Counted from the first letter of the stretch, positions 40,034 through 48,008 are shown. The stretch: 48,008 nt of DNA from UBA1738 sp045658645 (GCA_045658645.1 JAZOVJ010000040.1:1-48008), one strand, 5' to 3'. The notes: generated by a model from the letters alone, not told the origin. Made by a program: numbers and translations.

Positions 40034-41895
40034 TGTAAGCCCTCCCATTGTTCGTATGTTTCCATTAATTCCTCATTTTTAGTATCAATTATTGCTGCAA
40101 GCTCTGCCGCTTTCTCAAAATCAGAGCCTGTCAGGTTAAGTTGTGCATTCAGCTCCTCTATTTCCTTTTCCAAAGCTGCTATCTTTTCTTCCGCTTTCCT
40201 TATATGATTTTCACGTTTTCTCTTTTCCGCTGCAAGACGTTTTTGCTCGTTATAGTCAAGGTTTTTAGGTTTTTCCTCTTTTACTGTCTCCTGTACCTTT
40301 TTCTTTTCGGCAAAATAATCATAACCGCCCGGATATGACACCAGCTTTTTATTTTCAAAATTCACAATGCGTTCACTCAAAGCGTTTATGAAATAACGGT
40401 CATGGGAAACTGCAAAAATTGTTCCGTCATAGTTTTTTAAAGCCTTTTCAAGCGCTTCTCTTGACTCAATATCCAAATGGTTTGTAGGCTCGTCCAAAAT
40501 CAAAAAGTTTACAGGCCTTAAAATCAGTTTTACAAGTTGGACTCTTGCCCTCTCGCCACCTGACAGCTTGCTTATTTCCTTGAAAACATCTTCGCCACGG
40601 AACAAGAACGCCGCCAGTGCATTTCGTATCTCGGTTTCGGTCATTTTGGGGTATGTATCCCAAACCTCGTCAATAACTGTCTTATTTGTGTTAAGGCTTT
40701 CCTGAATTTGGTCATAGTATCCGATTTTTATATTTGTACCGATTGTTATTTCTCCGCTATCTGCTGTTTCTTCGCCGCAAATCATCTTTAAAAGCGTTGT
40801 TTTTCCGCAACCGTTTTCGCCTAAAAGAAATACTTTTTCCCCTTTTTTAATGTGTAAATCTGCACCTGAAAGTAAAGGTTCGCCATAGCTTTTGGTAACT
40901 TTTGTGCAGTTTAAAACTTCCATTCCTCCGCCCTGTAATGAATTAAAATGAAAACCCAAATCAGAGTGTGCCTCTTCAGGTTTTACAAGGTCTTTTGAAA
41001 GGCGGTCTATAACCTTTAGTTTACTTTCCGCTGTCTTTATATTCTTTTCCCTGTTCCATCTTCTCTGTTGCTCAACAATTCCCTCTAATCGCTCAATTTC
41101 ACGTTTCGTATTCTCATAGTTTCGTCTTTCGGTAAGACGTTCAATCTCCCTCTGTTTCATAAATGCAGAGTAGTTTCCGTTACCTGAATAAAGTTTGCCG
41201 TTTTCCATAGAAAAGGTCTTTTGGGTAACTTTATCAAGGAAGTATCGGTCATGGGAGATTACAACAAATGCACCCTTATAGTTTTTTAAAAATTCTTCAA
41301 GCCATTCTGTTGACTCAATATCAAGATGGTTTGTAGGCTCGTCCAAAAACATAAGATTGCAATCCGACAAAAGAATTTTTGCAAGGGATACTCTTGTTTT
41401 TTGCCCTCCTGACAAATCCTCCACCTTTTTATCAAGCTCACTTTCCAAAAAACCAAGTCCTAACAACGTTGAACGGATAATTCCCTTATAGTGATAGCCG
41501 TCTTTTTCCGAGAATTTCTCCTGCAGAATGTGTTGCTTTTCAATCAAAGCATTCATATCATCTGCTCCGTTTTCAAGCTCCCATCTTATAAATTCAAGCT
41601 CTTTTTCCATTTCCTCGACATCAGAAAAAACTGTTTTCACTTCATCAAAAACAGTTCTTTCCGATTCCGAGCAAGCATACTGCTCAAGATATCCAATCTT
41701 AAGCATTCTATTTTTGAAAATCTCTCCGCCATCATAGTGCATATCACCCATAAGGATTTTTAAAAGAGTAGATTTTCCCGCTCCGTTTATTCCTATAAAT
41801 CCGATTTTATCTTTGTCATCAATAGAAAAAGACACTTCGGAGAATAAATCAAATTCTCCGAAGGACTTTTTCAGTTTACTAACGTTTACAAGCAT
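40030..41895 (-). CDS. ABC-F family ATPase
   Basis: A 621-aa soluble protein with two ABC domains and no membrane helices. Walker A GINGAGKST and GENGCGKTT, signatures LSGGQKTRVSLAK and LSGGERARVQLVK, and Walker B FLDEPTNHLDI in both halves. An interdomain linker with arginine-rich helices (about 240-310) and a C-terminal coiled coil (about 545-615) match the Uup/YdiF/YfmR type. ABC-F proteins work on the ribosome, for example resolving stalling; some give antibiotic resistance. The subgroup cannot be fixed by eye. Overlaps dtd by 4 nt. Confidence 0.92.
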   Translation of the reverse strand: MLVNVSKLKKSFGEFDLFSEVSFSIDDKDKIGFIGINGAGKSTLLKILMGDMHYDGGEIFKNRMLKIGYLEQYACSESERTVFDEVKTVFSDVEEMEKELEFIRWELENGADDMNALIEKQHILQEKFSEKDGYHYKGIIRSTLLGLGFLESELDKKVEDLSGGQKTRVSLAKILLSDCNLMFLDEPTNHLDIESTEWLEEFLKNYKGAFVVISHDRYFLDKVTQKTFSMENGKLYSGNGNYSAFMKQREIERLTERRNYENTKREIERLEGIVEQQRRWNREKNIKTAESKLKVIDRLSKDLVKPEEAHSDLGFHFNSLQGGGMEVLNCTKVTKSYGEPLLSGADLHIKKGEKVFLLGENGCGKTTLLKMICGEETADSGEITIGTNIKIGYYDQIQESLNTNKTVIDEVWDTYPKMTETEIRNALAAFLFRGEDVFKEISKLSGGERARVQLVKLILRPVNFLILDEPTNHLDIESREALEKALKNYDGTIFAVSHDRYFINALSERIVNFENKKLVSYPGGYDYFAEKKKVQETVKEEKPKNLDYNEQKRLAAEKRKRENHIRKAEEKIAALEKEIEELNAQLNLTGSDFEKAAELAAIIDTKNEELMETYEQWEGLQ

Positions 41896-41909
41896 TCTTA
41901 TCTCCGTTG

Positions 41910-43049
41910 TTACATTTTTTCGATATATCTGTGCAGTATACTGAATCCGTAGTAAAGGTCAGGACACCATTTTCCGCCCAACTCTTCAAGGGTTTTAACT
42001 GTTCCTGCCCACTTGATTGATTTTACGGAATAGTATCTTCCGTGAGGCTCACCAATCGGGTCAAGGCCGATATATGCACTCATGTGATTGAAATGACCTC
42101 TTACGCCATCTTCAGGAGTTTCAAAGGTTTCGTGGTCCTCTGTTCTGTCACCTGTTGCGGTCTTTGTCTTGATACCTGCCCAGTTATTCTGTTCAGGGAC
42201 AACCGCACCGCCGTATTTTCCGTAACCTGTCTCCTTCGCCGCCTGTGCATACAAAATTTCAGGGCGTATTCCTGTCAGTTCACCGTATTCCCAATAGATG
42301 TCGGCAATATCAATAAATCTCTGATGCGCACCCATCTTTTTCGCCCACGCCTTTGCGTCTTCCAATGTAACCTCAGGCTCGCCGACAAGATATGTTTCTG
42401 ACGGAATCACTCCGAGAGTAAGTGTAACAAGACCTTCTTTTTCCCCAAGCACCTGATACAAAAGCGAACAAGCCTCTGCTCTTGTTAAAAGGTCTTTAGG
42501 TCTTAGGGACTGTTCTGAACCTTTATAATATCCACGCTCAACTGCTATGCACAAAAGCTTTTTATAGTCAGAGTCCACATCCTTATAGTCCTTAAAATTA
42601 GTTTCAAGAATATCTATATTGCGGATATTTGACTCTTTAAGACCTGATGTTAATACCAAAGACGCCGCAAATTCTTCACGGGTTACATTCTCTTCAGGCT
42701 TGAATTTTTTACCTTTTTTCTTCATATAGCCAAGGAATGTTTCCACATATCCGTATGACCATCGGTTAGTCGGCACATCGCTGAAGGTTGGACCTTTTTG
42801 CTCCACCTCTTCCTCGTCTGTTTCCTGTGGCAAAAGTCCGAATGCGTCAATCAGTATTCGTGACATCTGTTCACGGGTAAGGTTGTCACCAAGTGCAAGG
42901 TCACCGTTTTCGTCGCCTGATAAAATTTCATTTTCCACACAGTATTCCACAGCATCCATCGCCCACTCAAATTCCGCAAATGATACACTTTGGAAAGTAA
43001 GCATAGCAAAAACCATTGCCGCAATTATCCTAATGTTTTTCTTTATCAT
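41910..43049 (-). CDS. SLH-domain glucosaminidase (surface peptidoglycan hydrolase)
   Basis: A 379-aa exported protein. A signal peptide (1-25, ending VSFA) is followed by three S-layer homology domains (about 26-72, 88-136, 150-202), with FSDVPTNRWSYGYVE and NVTREEFAASLV-type motifs, and a C-terminal glucosaminidase domain (about 240-379) with LYAQAAKETGYGKYGG (E273 likely catalytic) and NNWAGIK. SLH domains bind pyruvylated wall polymer, so CsaB encoded 4 kb away is the logical anchor-maker. Likely an autolysin for growth or division. Lies 7 nt after rnfB, so it may be read from the rnf promoter. Confidence 0.88.
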   Translation of the reverse strand: MIKKNIRIIAAMVFAMLTFQSVSFAEFEWAMDAVEYCVENEILSGDENGDLALGDNLTREQMSRILIDAFGLLPQETDEEEVEQKGPTFSDVPTNRWSYGYVETFLGYMKKKGKKFKPEENVTREEFAASLVLTSGLKESNIRNIDILETNFKDYKDVDSDYKKLLCIAVERGYYKGSEQSLRPKDLLTRAEACSLLYQVLGEKEGLVTLTLGVIPSETYLVGEPEVTLEDAKAWAKKMGAHQRFIDIADIYWEYGELTGIRPEILYAQAAKETGYGKYGGAVVPEQNNWAGIKTKTATGDRTEDHETFETPEDGVRGHFNHMSAYIGLDPIGEPHGRYYSVKSIKWAGTVKTLEELGGKWCPDLYYGFSILHRYIEKM

Positions 43050-43056
43050 AGTTATC

Positions 43057-43839
43057 TTATCCTATTACTTTTTTCGGACATTTTTCTGCACAAACACCAC
43101 AAGCCGTACACTTATCGTAATCAACAACCGCAAGGTTATCGGTAACAGAAATCGCCTCAGATTCACAGTTCTTCTCACATATTTTACAAGCAATACAACC
43201 TGCTTTACAAACCGCGTTTACAACTTTTCCCGGCTTCTTATTTGCACACTTTACAAAGGTTTTGTTATCCTTTGGCAAAAGCTCAATAAGCTTTTTGGGG
43301 CAAGCCTTTGAGCAAGCTCCACAGGCAGTACATTTCTCTTCGTCAACTACCGCCACTCCGTCTACAATGCTTATTGCATCAAACATACATACAGCCACAC
43401 AAGAGCCAAATCCAAGGCAACCTGCATCACAGGCTTTTGGTCCTCCTGCAAGTTTGATTGCAGCATCACAAGTTTCAACGCCGTAGTATTCGTATTTGTC
43501 TTTAGCATTTTCACAAGTTCCCTGGCAGTGAACACGTGCCACCATTTCTTTTCCGCACGCAACTGCTGTTCCCATTATTCCGCCAATCTGCTGAGCAACG
43601 TTGCTTCCGCCAACACCGCAAAGATTAACCTTTGCGCCGTCATTTACTACTGCTGTAGCGTATGCCGAACATCCTGCAAAACCGCAGGCACCACAGTTCG
43701 CTCCCGGAAGCACCTCTTCAATTTTTTCTATTCTCTCGTCCACCTCAACCTTGAATATTACTGCCGCAACAGCAAGCAAAATTCCAAAAGCAAGGCCTAC
43801 AATTCCCACAACTAAAATTGCTGAAAGTATACCGTTCAT
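43057..43839 (-). CDS. rnfB: Rnf complex subunit B (polyferredoxin)
   Basis: A 260-aa protein with an N-terminal membrane helix (about 7-29), the RnfB cluster motif ANCGACGFAGCSAYA (C49, C52, C57 and C74) and a C-terminal ferredoxin region with several four-cysteine motifs (GCLGFGSCVAVC, CTACGACSKACP, CIACKICEKNC, CTACGVCAEKCP). RnfB is the probable entry point for electrons from reduced ferredoxin. Last of rnfCDGEAB. Confidence 0.96.
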   Translation of the reverse strand: MNGILSAILVVGIVGLAFGILLAVAAVIFKVEVDERIEKIEEVLPGANCGACGFAGCSAYATAVVNDGAKVNLCGVGGSNVAQQIGGIMGTAVACGKEMVARVHCQGTCENAKDKYEYYGVETCDAAIKLAGGPKACDAGCLGFGSCVAVCMFDAISIVDGVAVVDEEKCTACGACSKACPKKLIELLPKDNKTFVKCANKKPGKVVNAVCKAGCIACKICEKNCESEAISVTDNLAVVDYDKCTACGVCAEKCPKKVIG

Positions 43840-43851
43840 TTTACCCCTCCG

Positions 43852-44433
43852 TTATATTGAAAATCCGGAAAATCCCATAAACGCAATTGCCATAAGTCCG
43901 GCAGTTATAAGCGCTATCGGAAATCCACGGAAGCTCTCAGGAACTTCCTTTTCACTCACCTGTTCGCGAACACCTGCAAAAAGTACAATTGCAAGGGTAA
44001 ATCCTAAAGCGGCAAATGTACCGTACAGAATTGAGTAGAAAAGATTAAAATTGTTCTGCACATTAAGAAGCGCCACACCCAATACCGCACAGTTTGTAGT
44101 GATAAGCGGAAGATAAATACCAAGTGATGCATAAAGTGCCGGCATTGTCTTCTTTATTACCATTTCTACAAATTGAACCAATGCCGCAATTATCAGAATA
44201 AACAGAATAGTCTGCAAGTATTCAAGGTTCAGCGGTATAAGCAAAAACTTATTTGCAAGGTAGGTAAACATTGATGCAATCGCCATAACAAAGGTTACCG
44301 CCATACCCATTCCTATTGCAGTATCAATCTTTTTGGATACGCCAAGGAAAGGACAGCAACCCAAAAACTTTACAAGCACAAAGTTTTCAGTAAAAAGAGC
44401 AGAGATTAAAAGTCCGATTATTGTTGGTTGCAT
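43852..44433 (-). CDS. rnfA: Rnf complex subunit A
   Basis: A 193-aa membrane protein with six helices: LISALFTENFVLVKFLGCCPFLGVSKKIDTAIGMGMAVTFVM and LPLITTNCAVLGVALLN are RnfA/NqrE signatures, including the cysteines of the membrane [2Fe-2S] site shared with RnfE. Start ATG 44433 overlaps the rnfE stop by 1 nt, with AGGGGG upstream. Confidence 0.96.
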   Translation of the reverse strand: MQPTIIGLLISALFTENFVLVKFLGCCPFLGVSKKIDTAIGMGMAVTFVMAIASMFTYLANKFLLIPLNLEYLQTILFILIIAALVQFVEMVIKKTMPALYASLGIYLPLITTNCAVLGVALLNVQNNFNLFYSILYGTFAALGFTLAIVLFAGVREQVSEKEVPESFRGFPIALITAGLMAIAFMGFSGFSI

Positions 44434-45035
44434 TATTGGTTACCCCCTCTCTTTTTCACTATCGCGTTAATAGTTGCAATTATGATACCAAGTACGATAA
44501 ATCCGCCCGGTGGCATTCCGATTATTGCCGCAGGCTCTAATGGTTTTACAACTACAGGAAGTCCCCAGATTGTGCCCTGACCCAAAACTTCACGTACAAG
44601 TGAAATTATGCAAAGCGCCGCTGTAAATCCAAGGCCCATTCCAAGTCCGTCAAGTGCAGCTTTTCCAACTGTATTTTTCGATGCAAACGCTTCTGCACGG
44701 GCAAGAATGATACAGTTTACAACTATCAATGGAATGAAAATTCCAAGTGATGCATAAAGTGACGGCACAAACGCCTGAAGCACCATCTGCACGATAGTTA
44801 CGAATGTTGCGATAATTACAACGTATGCCGCAATTCTTACTTTATCAGGAATTATCTTCCGAAGAGCAGATACCAAAATGTTTGACATTATAAGCACCGC
44901 TGTTGCAGATAGTCCCATACCAAATCCATTCTGAAGTGTTGTTGTTACAGCAAGTGTAGGACACATACCAAGAAGCTGAACAAAGGTAGGATTTTCAAAC
45001 AAAATACCGTTTGAAAGTATTGATTTTTTCTTCAT
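44433..45035 (-). CDS. rnfE: Rnf complex subunit E
   Basis: A 200-aa six-helix membrane protein paralogous to RnfA: NGILFENPTFVQLLGMCPTLAVTTTLQNGFGMGLSATAVL and FIPLIVVNCIILARAEAFA. Together with RnfA it forms the inverted-repeat core that carries electrons and couples to Na+ or H+ transport. Tight spacing to rnfG (1 nt). Confidence 0.96.
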   Translation of the reverse strand: MKKKSILSNGILFENPTFVQLLGMCPTLAVTTTLQNGFGMGLSATAVLIMSNILVSALRKIIPDKVRIAAYVVIIATFVTIVQMVLQAFVPSLYASLGIFIPLIVVNCIILARAEAFASKNTVGKAALDGLGMGLGFTAALCIISLVREVLGQGTIWGLPVVVKPLEPAAIIGMPPGGFIVLGIIIATINAIVKKRGGNQ

Positions 45036-45036
45036 A

Positions 45037-45597
45037 CTACTTATCCTCCTTTACTTCTTTTGTTGCCAAAATAGCCTCATTAACACCCTTTGTAACCGCC
45101 TTTGATGTTACAGTTGCAGAAGATATGGCATCAATTTCGTTATCCTTTGCACCGTTTTTGGTAACAGTGATATTTTCAGTTTTTCCTTTAAACTGTGCCT
45201 TGAATGTATCATCAGTACATTTTGCGCCAAGTCCTGCAGTTTCGCTTTGTGAAATGATTTCAATTCCTGTTACCTTTAAATCGTTATCTACTCCTACTAT
45301 CATAGAAATAGCACCGCCGTAGCCTTTTGGTGCTACTTTAACCGCATATCCTGCATCGCTTGAATAAATCTCTGACACGGTAGTGTTTTCACCCTGAGTA
45401 TATTCCACTTTATCGAAAGTTGTGGCATCAGGAAGTACCGCTTTCATAGCGATTTCCTGTGCTTTGATTTCATTTTCTGCGATAACCGGTGCTGTAACAG
45501 AGTTTACTGAAGCCAAGATTGCCGCCGCAACTGCAGTTATTACAAAAAGAATTATCGCTACTTTAAAAATTTCTGTTATAACGCTTTTCTTAACCAT
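45037..45597 (-). CDS. rnfG: Rnf complex subunit G (covalent FMN)
   Basis: A 186-aa protein with one N-terminal helix (about 12-32) and an extracytoplasmic FMN-binding domain. The flavinylation site is IDAISSATVTSKAV, with T162 as the FMN-accepting threonine; the motif reads SSAT where many proteins have SGAT. The FMN is attached by ApbE, which is not in this window. ATG 45597 overlaps the rnfD stop by 8 nt (ATGGTTAA). Confidence 0.95.
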   Translation of the reverse strand: MVKKSVITEIFKVAIILFVITAVAAAILASVNSVTAPVIAENEIKAQEIAMKAVLPDATTFDKVEYTQGENTTVSEIYSSDAGYAVKVAPKGYGGAISMIVGVDNDLKVTGIEIISQSETAGLGAKCTDDTFKAQFKGKTENITVTKNGAKDNEIDAISSATVTSKAVTKGVNEAILATKEVKEDK

Positions 45598-46552
45598 TTT
45601 TCTTTACCTCCCCAAAAGTTTTAGGAATAGTAAATCTTTCAATCAACGGTGTTGCAACATTCATAAGAATAATTGCGAAAGATACACCTTCCGGATATCC
45701 ACCAAATCTTCTGATTGCAAATGTTAAAAGACCACAGCCAAGACCAAAAATTATCATTCCAAGACTGGTATTTGGTGTTGTCACATAGTCGGTTGCCATA
45801 AAGAATGCACCAAGGAAAAGTCCGCCTGTTAAGATGTGTAAAAGGACAAAGCTTTCCTGAGTCAATGAAGTTTGGTTTATGCCAAAGAAGTACATTAGCA
45901 CTGAAAAGCTTACGATGTATGCAACAGGGATTTTCCAGTCAACCACACGCTTTATCAAAAGATATAAAAATCCGATTACAAGCGCAAGACCTGATGTTTC
46001 ACCGATACAACCGCTTTTTGTTCCCAAAAATCCATCTAAAAGTCCCGGAACTACGCCTTCGCTTGTTCCCTTCAGCACTGCAAGAGGTGTTGCTGATGAA
46101 ATTGCGTCCGGCATAAACGGTTCAGAAAAAGTCGTCATCGCTCCTGCCCAGGCAACCAGCATAAAGCATCTTGCTGCAAGCGCCGGGTTCATAAAGTTTT
46201 TTCCAAGTCCGCCATATAACTGCTTTACGATTATGATGGCAAACGCTCCGCCAATTACCACCATCCATAGTGGGATTGCAGGCGGTAGGGTCAGCGCCAA
46301 AAGTATTCCTGTTACTGTTGCTGATAAATCGCTAACAGTATTCGGCTTTTTTGTTATACGCTGATAAAGGTATTCTGACAGAACACAGGATGCAACTGAT
46401 GTTGCAATTACTGCCAAAGCTCTTAAACCAAAGTAAAATACGCCTGCGAATATAGCAGGAATTAATGCAATTATTACGTCAAGCATTATGCCTGAAATTC
46501 TGTCCTTTTGCTTAACGTGTGGAGATGATGAGAGTACAAATTTTGTATCCAT
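45590..46552 (-). CDS. rnfD: Rnf complex subunit D (covalent FMN)
   Basis: A 320-aa membrane protein with about nine helices: FVLSSSPHVKQKDRISGIMLDVIIALIPA at the start and GKNFMNPALAARCFMLVAWA in the middle. The flavin site is DAISSATPLAVLKG with T155, again SSAT. The start is ATG 46552, overlapping the rnfC stop by 1 nt (TAATG), with AGGAGG 11 nt upstream. An in-frame extension to 46654 lies inside rnfC and is rejected. Confidence 0.95.
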   Translation of the reverse strand: MDTKFVLSSSPHVKQKDRISGIMLDVIIALIPAIFAGVFYFGLRALAVIATSVASCVLSEYLYQRITKKPNTVSDLSATVTGILLALTLPPAIPLWMVVIGGAFAIIIVKQLYGGLGKNFMNPALAARCFMLVAWAGAMTTFSEPFMPDAISSATPLAVLKGTSEGVVPGLLDGFLGTKSGCIGETSGLALVIGFLYLLIKRVVDWKIPVAYIVSFSVLMYFFGINQTSLTQESFVLLHILTGGLFLGAFFMATDYVTTPNTSLGMIIFGLGCGLLTFAIRRFGGYPEGVSFAIILMNVATPLIERFTIPKTFGEVKKNG

Positions 46553-47865
46553 TATTTCTGTGCCCTCCTTTTTTCGTTTATCTTTTGTTTTGCAAGACGA
46601 ATGCTCTGAAGCGGATTTCTTCGTCCCGGGCAAAGATATGAGCAAAGACCGCATTCGATACAGTTCATTATCTTATATCTTTCGCACATTTCAAGGTTAC
46701 CATCAGCAGCGTATTTTCCAAGATACAACGGCATCAACTGCATAGGGCATAGCTTCACGCATTTGCCGCATCTTATACAAGGTGAATCTGCCTGATAAGT
46801 ATCCGCCGCCTCTGATAGCGCAAGTATTGCTGATGTTGTCTTTATTGTTGGTATATCAAGTGAATATACCGAAGCGCCCATCATAGGTCCGCCCATTATA
46901 ATCTTTCTCGGTTCACCTGCAAAACCGCCCGCCTGATTAATAACAAACTCAAACGGTGTTCCAAGCTTAACCTCAAGGTTGCAAGGGCTTTCAATGCCGT
47001 CACCTGCAACGGTTATAATTCTTGTTGTTACAGGCATTCCCTCTTTAAACAGCTTTGAAATTTCAAAAGCTGTGTCTACATTTATAACAATAACGCCAAC
47101 GTCTGCAGGTAGCCCGCCCATTGGTACTTTCTTTCCGCAAACCGCTTTAATCATCTGTTTTTCGCCGCCCTGCGGGTACTTTGTTTTTAAAAGCACAACT
47201 TCGATTGATTCATCAGCAAGCTTTTTTAAGTGCATTGCAGCATCCATCTTATTTGCTTCGATACCGATGTAGCCTTTTTTAAGGCCGAAAAGGTCCATAC
47301 AAATCTTAAGACCATTAATAACCTCTTCACCCTGCTCTAATAAGCGTCTGTGGTCTGATGTAATATAAGGCTCACATTCTGCCGCATTAACAATTATATG
47401 TGATATAGGCTTATCTTCAGGCGGAGAAAGCTTGACGTGAGTCGGGAAACCTGCTCCTCCCATTCCTACAATACCGCCCATACGGATTCTGTGTATTATG
47501 TCCTGCTTTGTCATACCGTCAAGCTTTATAGGAACTATATTTTCACAAACTTTGTCCTGAAAATCGTTCTCGACAAATATTGACAAAACTTCTGCACCTG
47601 ACGGATGTACGTGAGGCTTAATGTCAATTACAGTTCCTGAAACAGATGAGTGGATAGGTACGCTCAAAAACGCCTCAGAATCTGCTATAACCTGACCAAC
47701 GGTTACGTAATCTCCCACTTTAACCGTTGGTTCACATCTTGCACCAATATGCTGCTGCAGCGGAAAAATATGAACGGGTGCACCATCAATTTTCCTTACA
47801 GGGATATGGCAAGTTTCCTCTTTGTGGTCCGGTATATGCATACCGCCTTTAAATGTTTTTAACAA
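46552..47865 (-). CDS. rnfC: Rnf complex subunit C (NADH-binding)
   Basis: A 437-aa peripheral subunit. N-terminal KTFKGGMHIPDHKEETCHIPV, the nucleotide/flavin-binding IVGMGGAGFPTHVKLSPP, a SLBB-type domain, and two C-terminal [4Fe-4S] motifs CIRCGKCVKLCP and CIECGLCSYLCP. It passes electrons to NAD+. The start is TTG 47865: GGAGG lies 7 nt upstream and the protein then begins as RnfC usually does. An upstream ATG at 47943 lies at the transcription start with no SD. First gene of rnfCDGEAB. Confidence 0.95.
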   Translation of the reverse strand: MLKTFKGGMHIPDHKEETCHIPVRKIDGAPVHIFPLQQHIGARCEPTVKVGDYVTVGQVIADSEAFLSVPIHSSVSGTVIDIKPHVHPSGAEVLSIFVENDFQDKVCENIVPIKLDGMTKQDIIHRIRMGGIVGMGGAGFPTHVKLSPPEDKPISHIIVNAAECEPYITSDHRRLLEQGEEVINGLKICMDLFGLKKGYIGIEANKMDAAMHLKKLADESIEVVLLKTKYPQGGEKQMIKAVCGKKVPMGGLPADVGVIVINVDTAFEISKLFKEGMPVTTRIITVAGDGIESPCNLEVKLGTPFEFVINQAGGFAGEPRKIIMGGPMMGASVYSLDIPTIKTTSAILALSEAADTYQADSPCIRCGKCVKLCPMQLMPLYLGKYAADGNLEMCERYKIMNCIECGLCSYLCPGRRNPLQSIRLAKQKINEKRRAQK

Positions 47866-47922
47866 AATCCCACCTCCAGAAATTATATTAAATTTCGTTT
47901 TTACATTACCCAATTTAATGCC

Positions 47923-47941
47923 GGATTTTATATTAAAATCC
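47923..47941 (-). promoter_or_regulatory. Hairpin at the 5' end of the rnf mRNA
   Basis: GGATTTTA and TAAAATCC are perfect 8-bp arms around a 3-nt loop, beginning about 5 nt after the predicted transcription start. Such 5'-terminal hairpins often stabilise mRNA. Confidence 0.45.
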
Positions 47942-47951
47942 ATACTGTATA

Positions 47952-47980
47952 ATTATATCATACTTTTAGATTTTTTGCAA
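47952..47980 (-). promoter_or_regulatory. Promoter of rnfCDGEAB
   Basis: Minus strand: TTGCAA, 17-nt spacer, TATAAT with TG one base before the -10 box. It gives a leader of about 80 nt. Confidence 0.78.
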
Positions 47981-48008
47981 CGAAAAAATCGTTCAAATTG
48001 CTCACAAA

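Noticed and set aside
46553..46654. 34-residue N-terminal extension of rnfD
   Set aside because: Overlaps the end of rnfC; the TAATG junction with AGGAGG upstream gives the normal RnfD start.
47866..47943. 26-residue N-terminal extension of rnfC from ATG 47943
   Set aside because: The ATG lies at the predicted transcription start without an SD; TTG 47865 has GGAGG and matches the family start.
1..48008. Mobile elements, prophage, tRNA, rRNA or CRISPR
   Set aside because: No transposase, integrase, terminal repeats, cloverleaf genes or regular repeat-spacer arrays were seen on reading; a tRNAscan and IS search would confirm this.

Overview
This 48 kb window looks like chromosomal DNA of an A+T-rich, Gram-positive anaerobe of the class Clostridia. 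The support is a six-gene Rnf complex in the clostridial order C-D-G-E-A-B, spoVG, a CsaB/SLH cell-surface system, two LCP proteins, strong Shine-Dalgarno sites, TTGACA/TATAAT promoters with 17-nt spacers, and lysine and FMN riboswitches. I see no rRNA, tRNA, CRISPR array, IS element, prophage or integrase. Genes are packed closely, many overlap by 1, 4 or 8 nt, and convergent pairs share terminators. The genus cannot be told from the sequence.

Layout. 1-2.0 kb: a phosphotriesterase-like hydrolase, divergent from an EamA/DMT permease. 2.0-3.96 kb: a lysine riboswitch in front of an NhaC-superfamily carrier, probably a lysine transporter. 3.96-6.8 kb: an LTA-synthase-like sulfatase, RNase M5 and a 52-aa cysteine-rich membrane microprotein. 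6.8-15.2 kb: a long translation operon read leftward, rimP-nusA-rnpM-ylxQ-infB-rbfA-nrnA-trmR-trhP-xre-hyp, with a strong promoter and a leader hairpin that looks like an attenuator. 15.3-17.9 kb: two LCP cell-wall ligases. 18.2-19.0 kb: a NusG-domain-II protein and a Gx transporter. 19.1-22.0 kb: feoA-feoB-dusB. 22.2-28.4 kb: glgA, glgP and a GH13 enzyme, a glycogen/maltodextrin cassette. 28.4-29.8 kb: ribU-comF behind an FMN riboswitch. 29.9-31.9 kb: spoVG and murC. 31.9-39.6 kb: an envelope-polysaccharide operon (GT4, csaB, murJ-type flippase, O-antigen-ligase-like protein, GT4, two DUF4330-type proteins). 39.6-48.0 kb: rnfCDGEAB followed by an SLH-glucosaminidase, an ABC-F ATPase and D-aminoacyl-tRNA deacylase.

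How the genes fit together. CsaB, the MurJ-like flippase, the ligase-like protein and the glycosyltransferases could build and pyruvylate a secondary wall polymer. The SLH-domain glucosaminidase nearby is the kind of protein that binds such a polymer, and the LCP pair may attach wall polymers to peptidoglycan. Rnf couples ferredoxin oxidation to NAD reduction and ion pumping. It needs flavin, and the FMN-controlled riboflavin importer is in the same window. The translation operon joins ribosome maturation, initiation, RNA turnover and wobble-uridine modification (TrmR/TrhP).

Most notable: a 110-residue lysine/alanine-rich, histone-H1-like tail on glycogen synthase; the likely NusA-type attenuator before rimP-nusA; the compact CsaB/MurJ/ligase/DUF4330 module next to an SLH autolysin; an unlisted cysteine-rich microprotein; and repeated ATGnnTAA overlaps and TTG starts.
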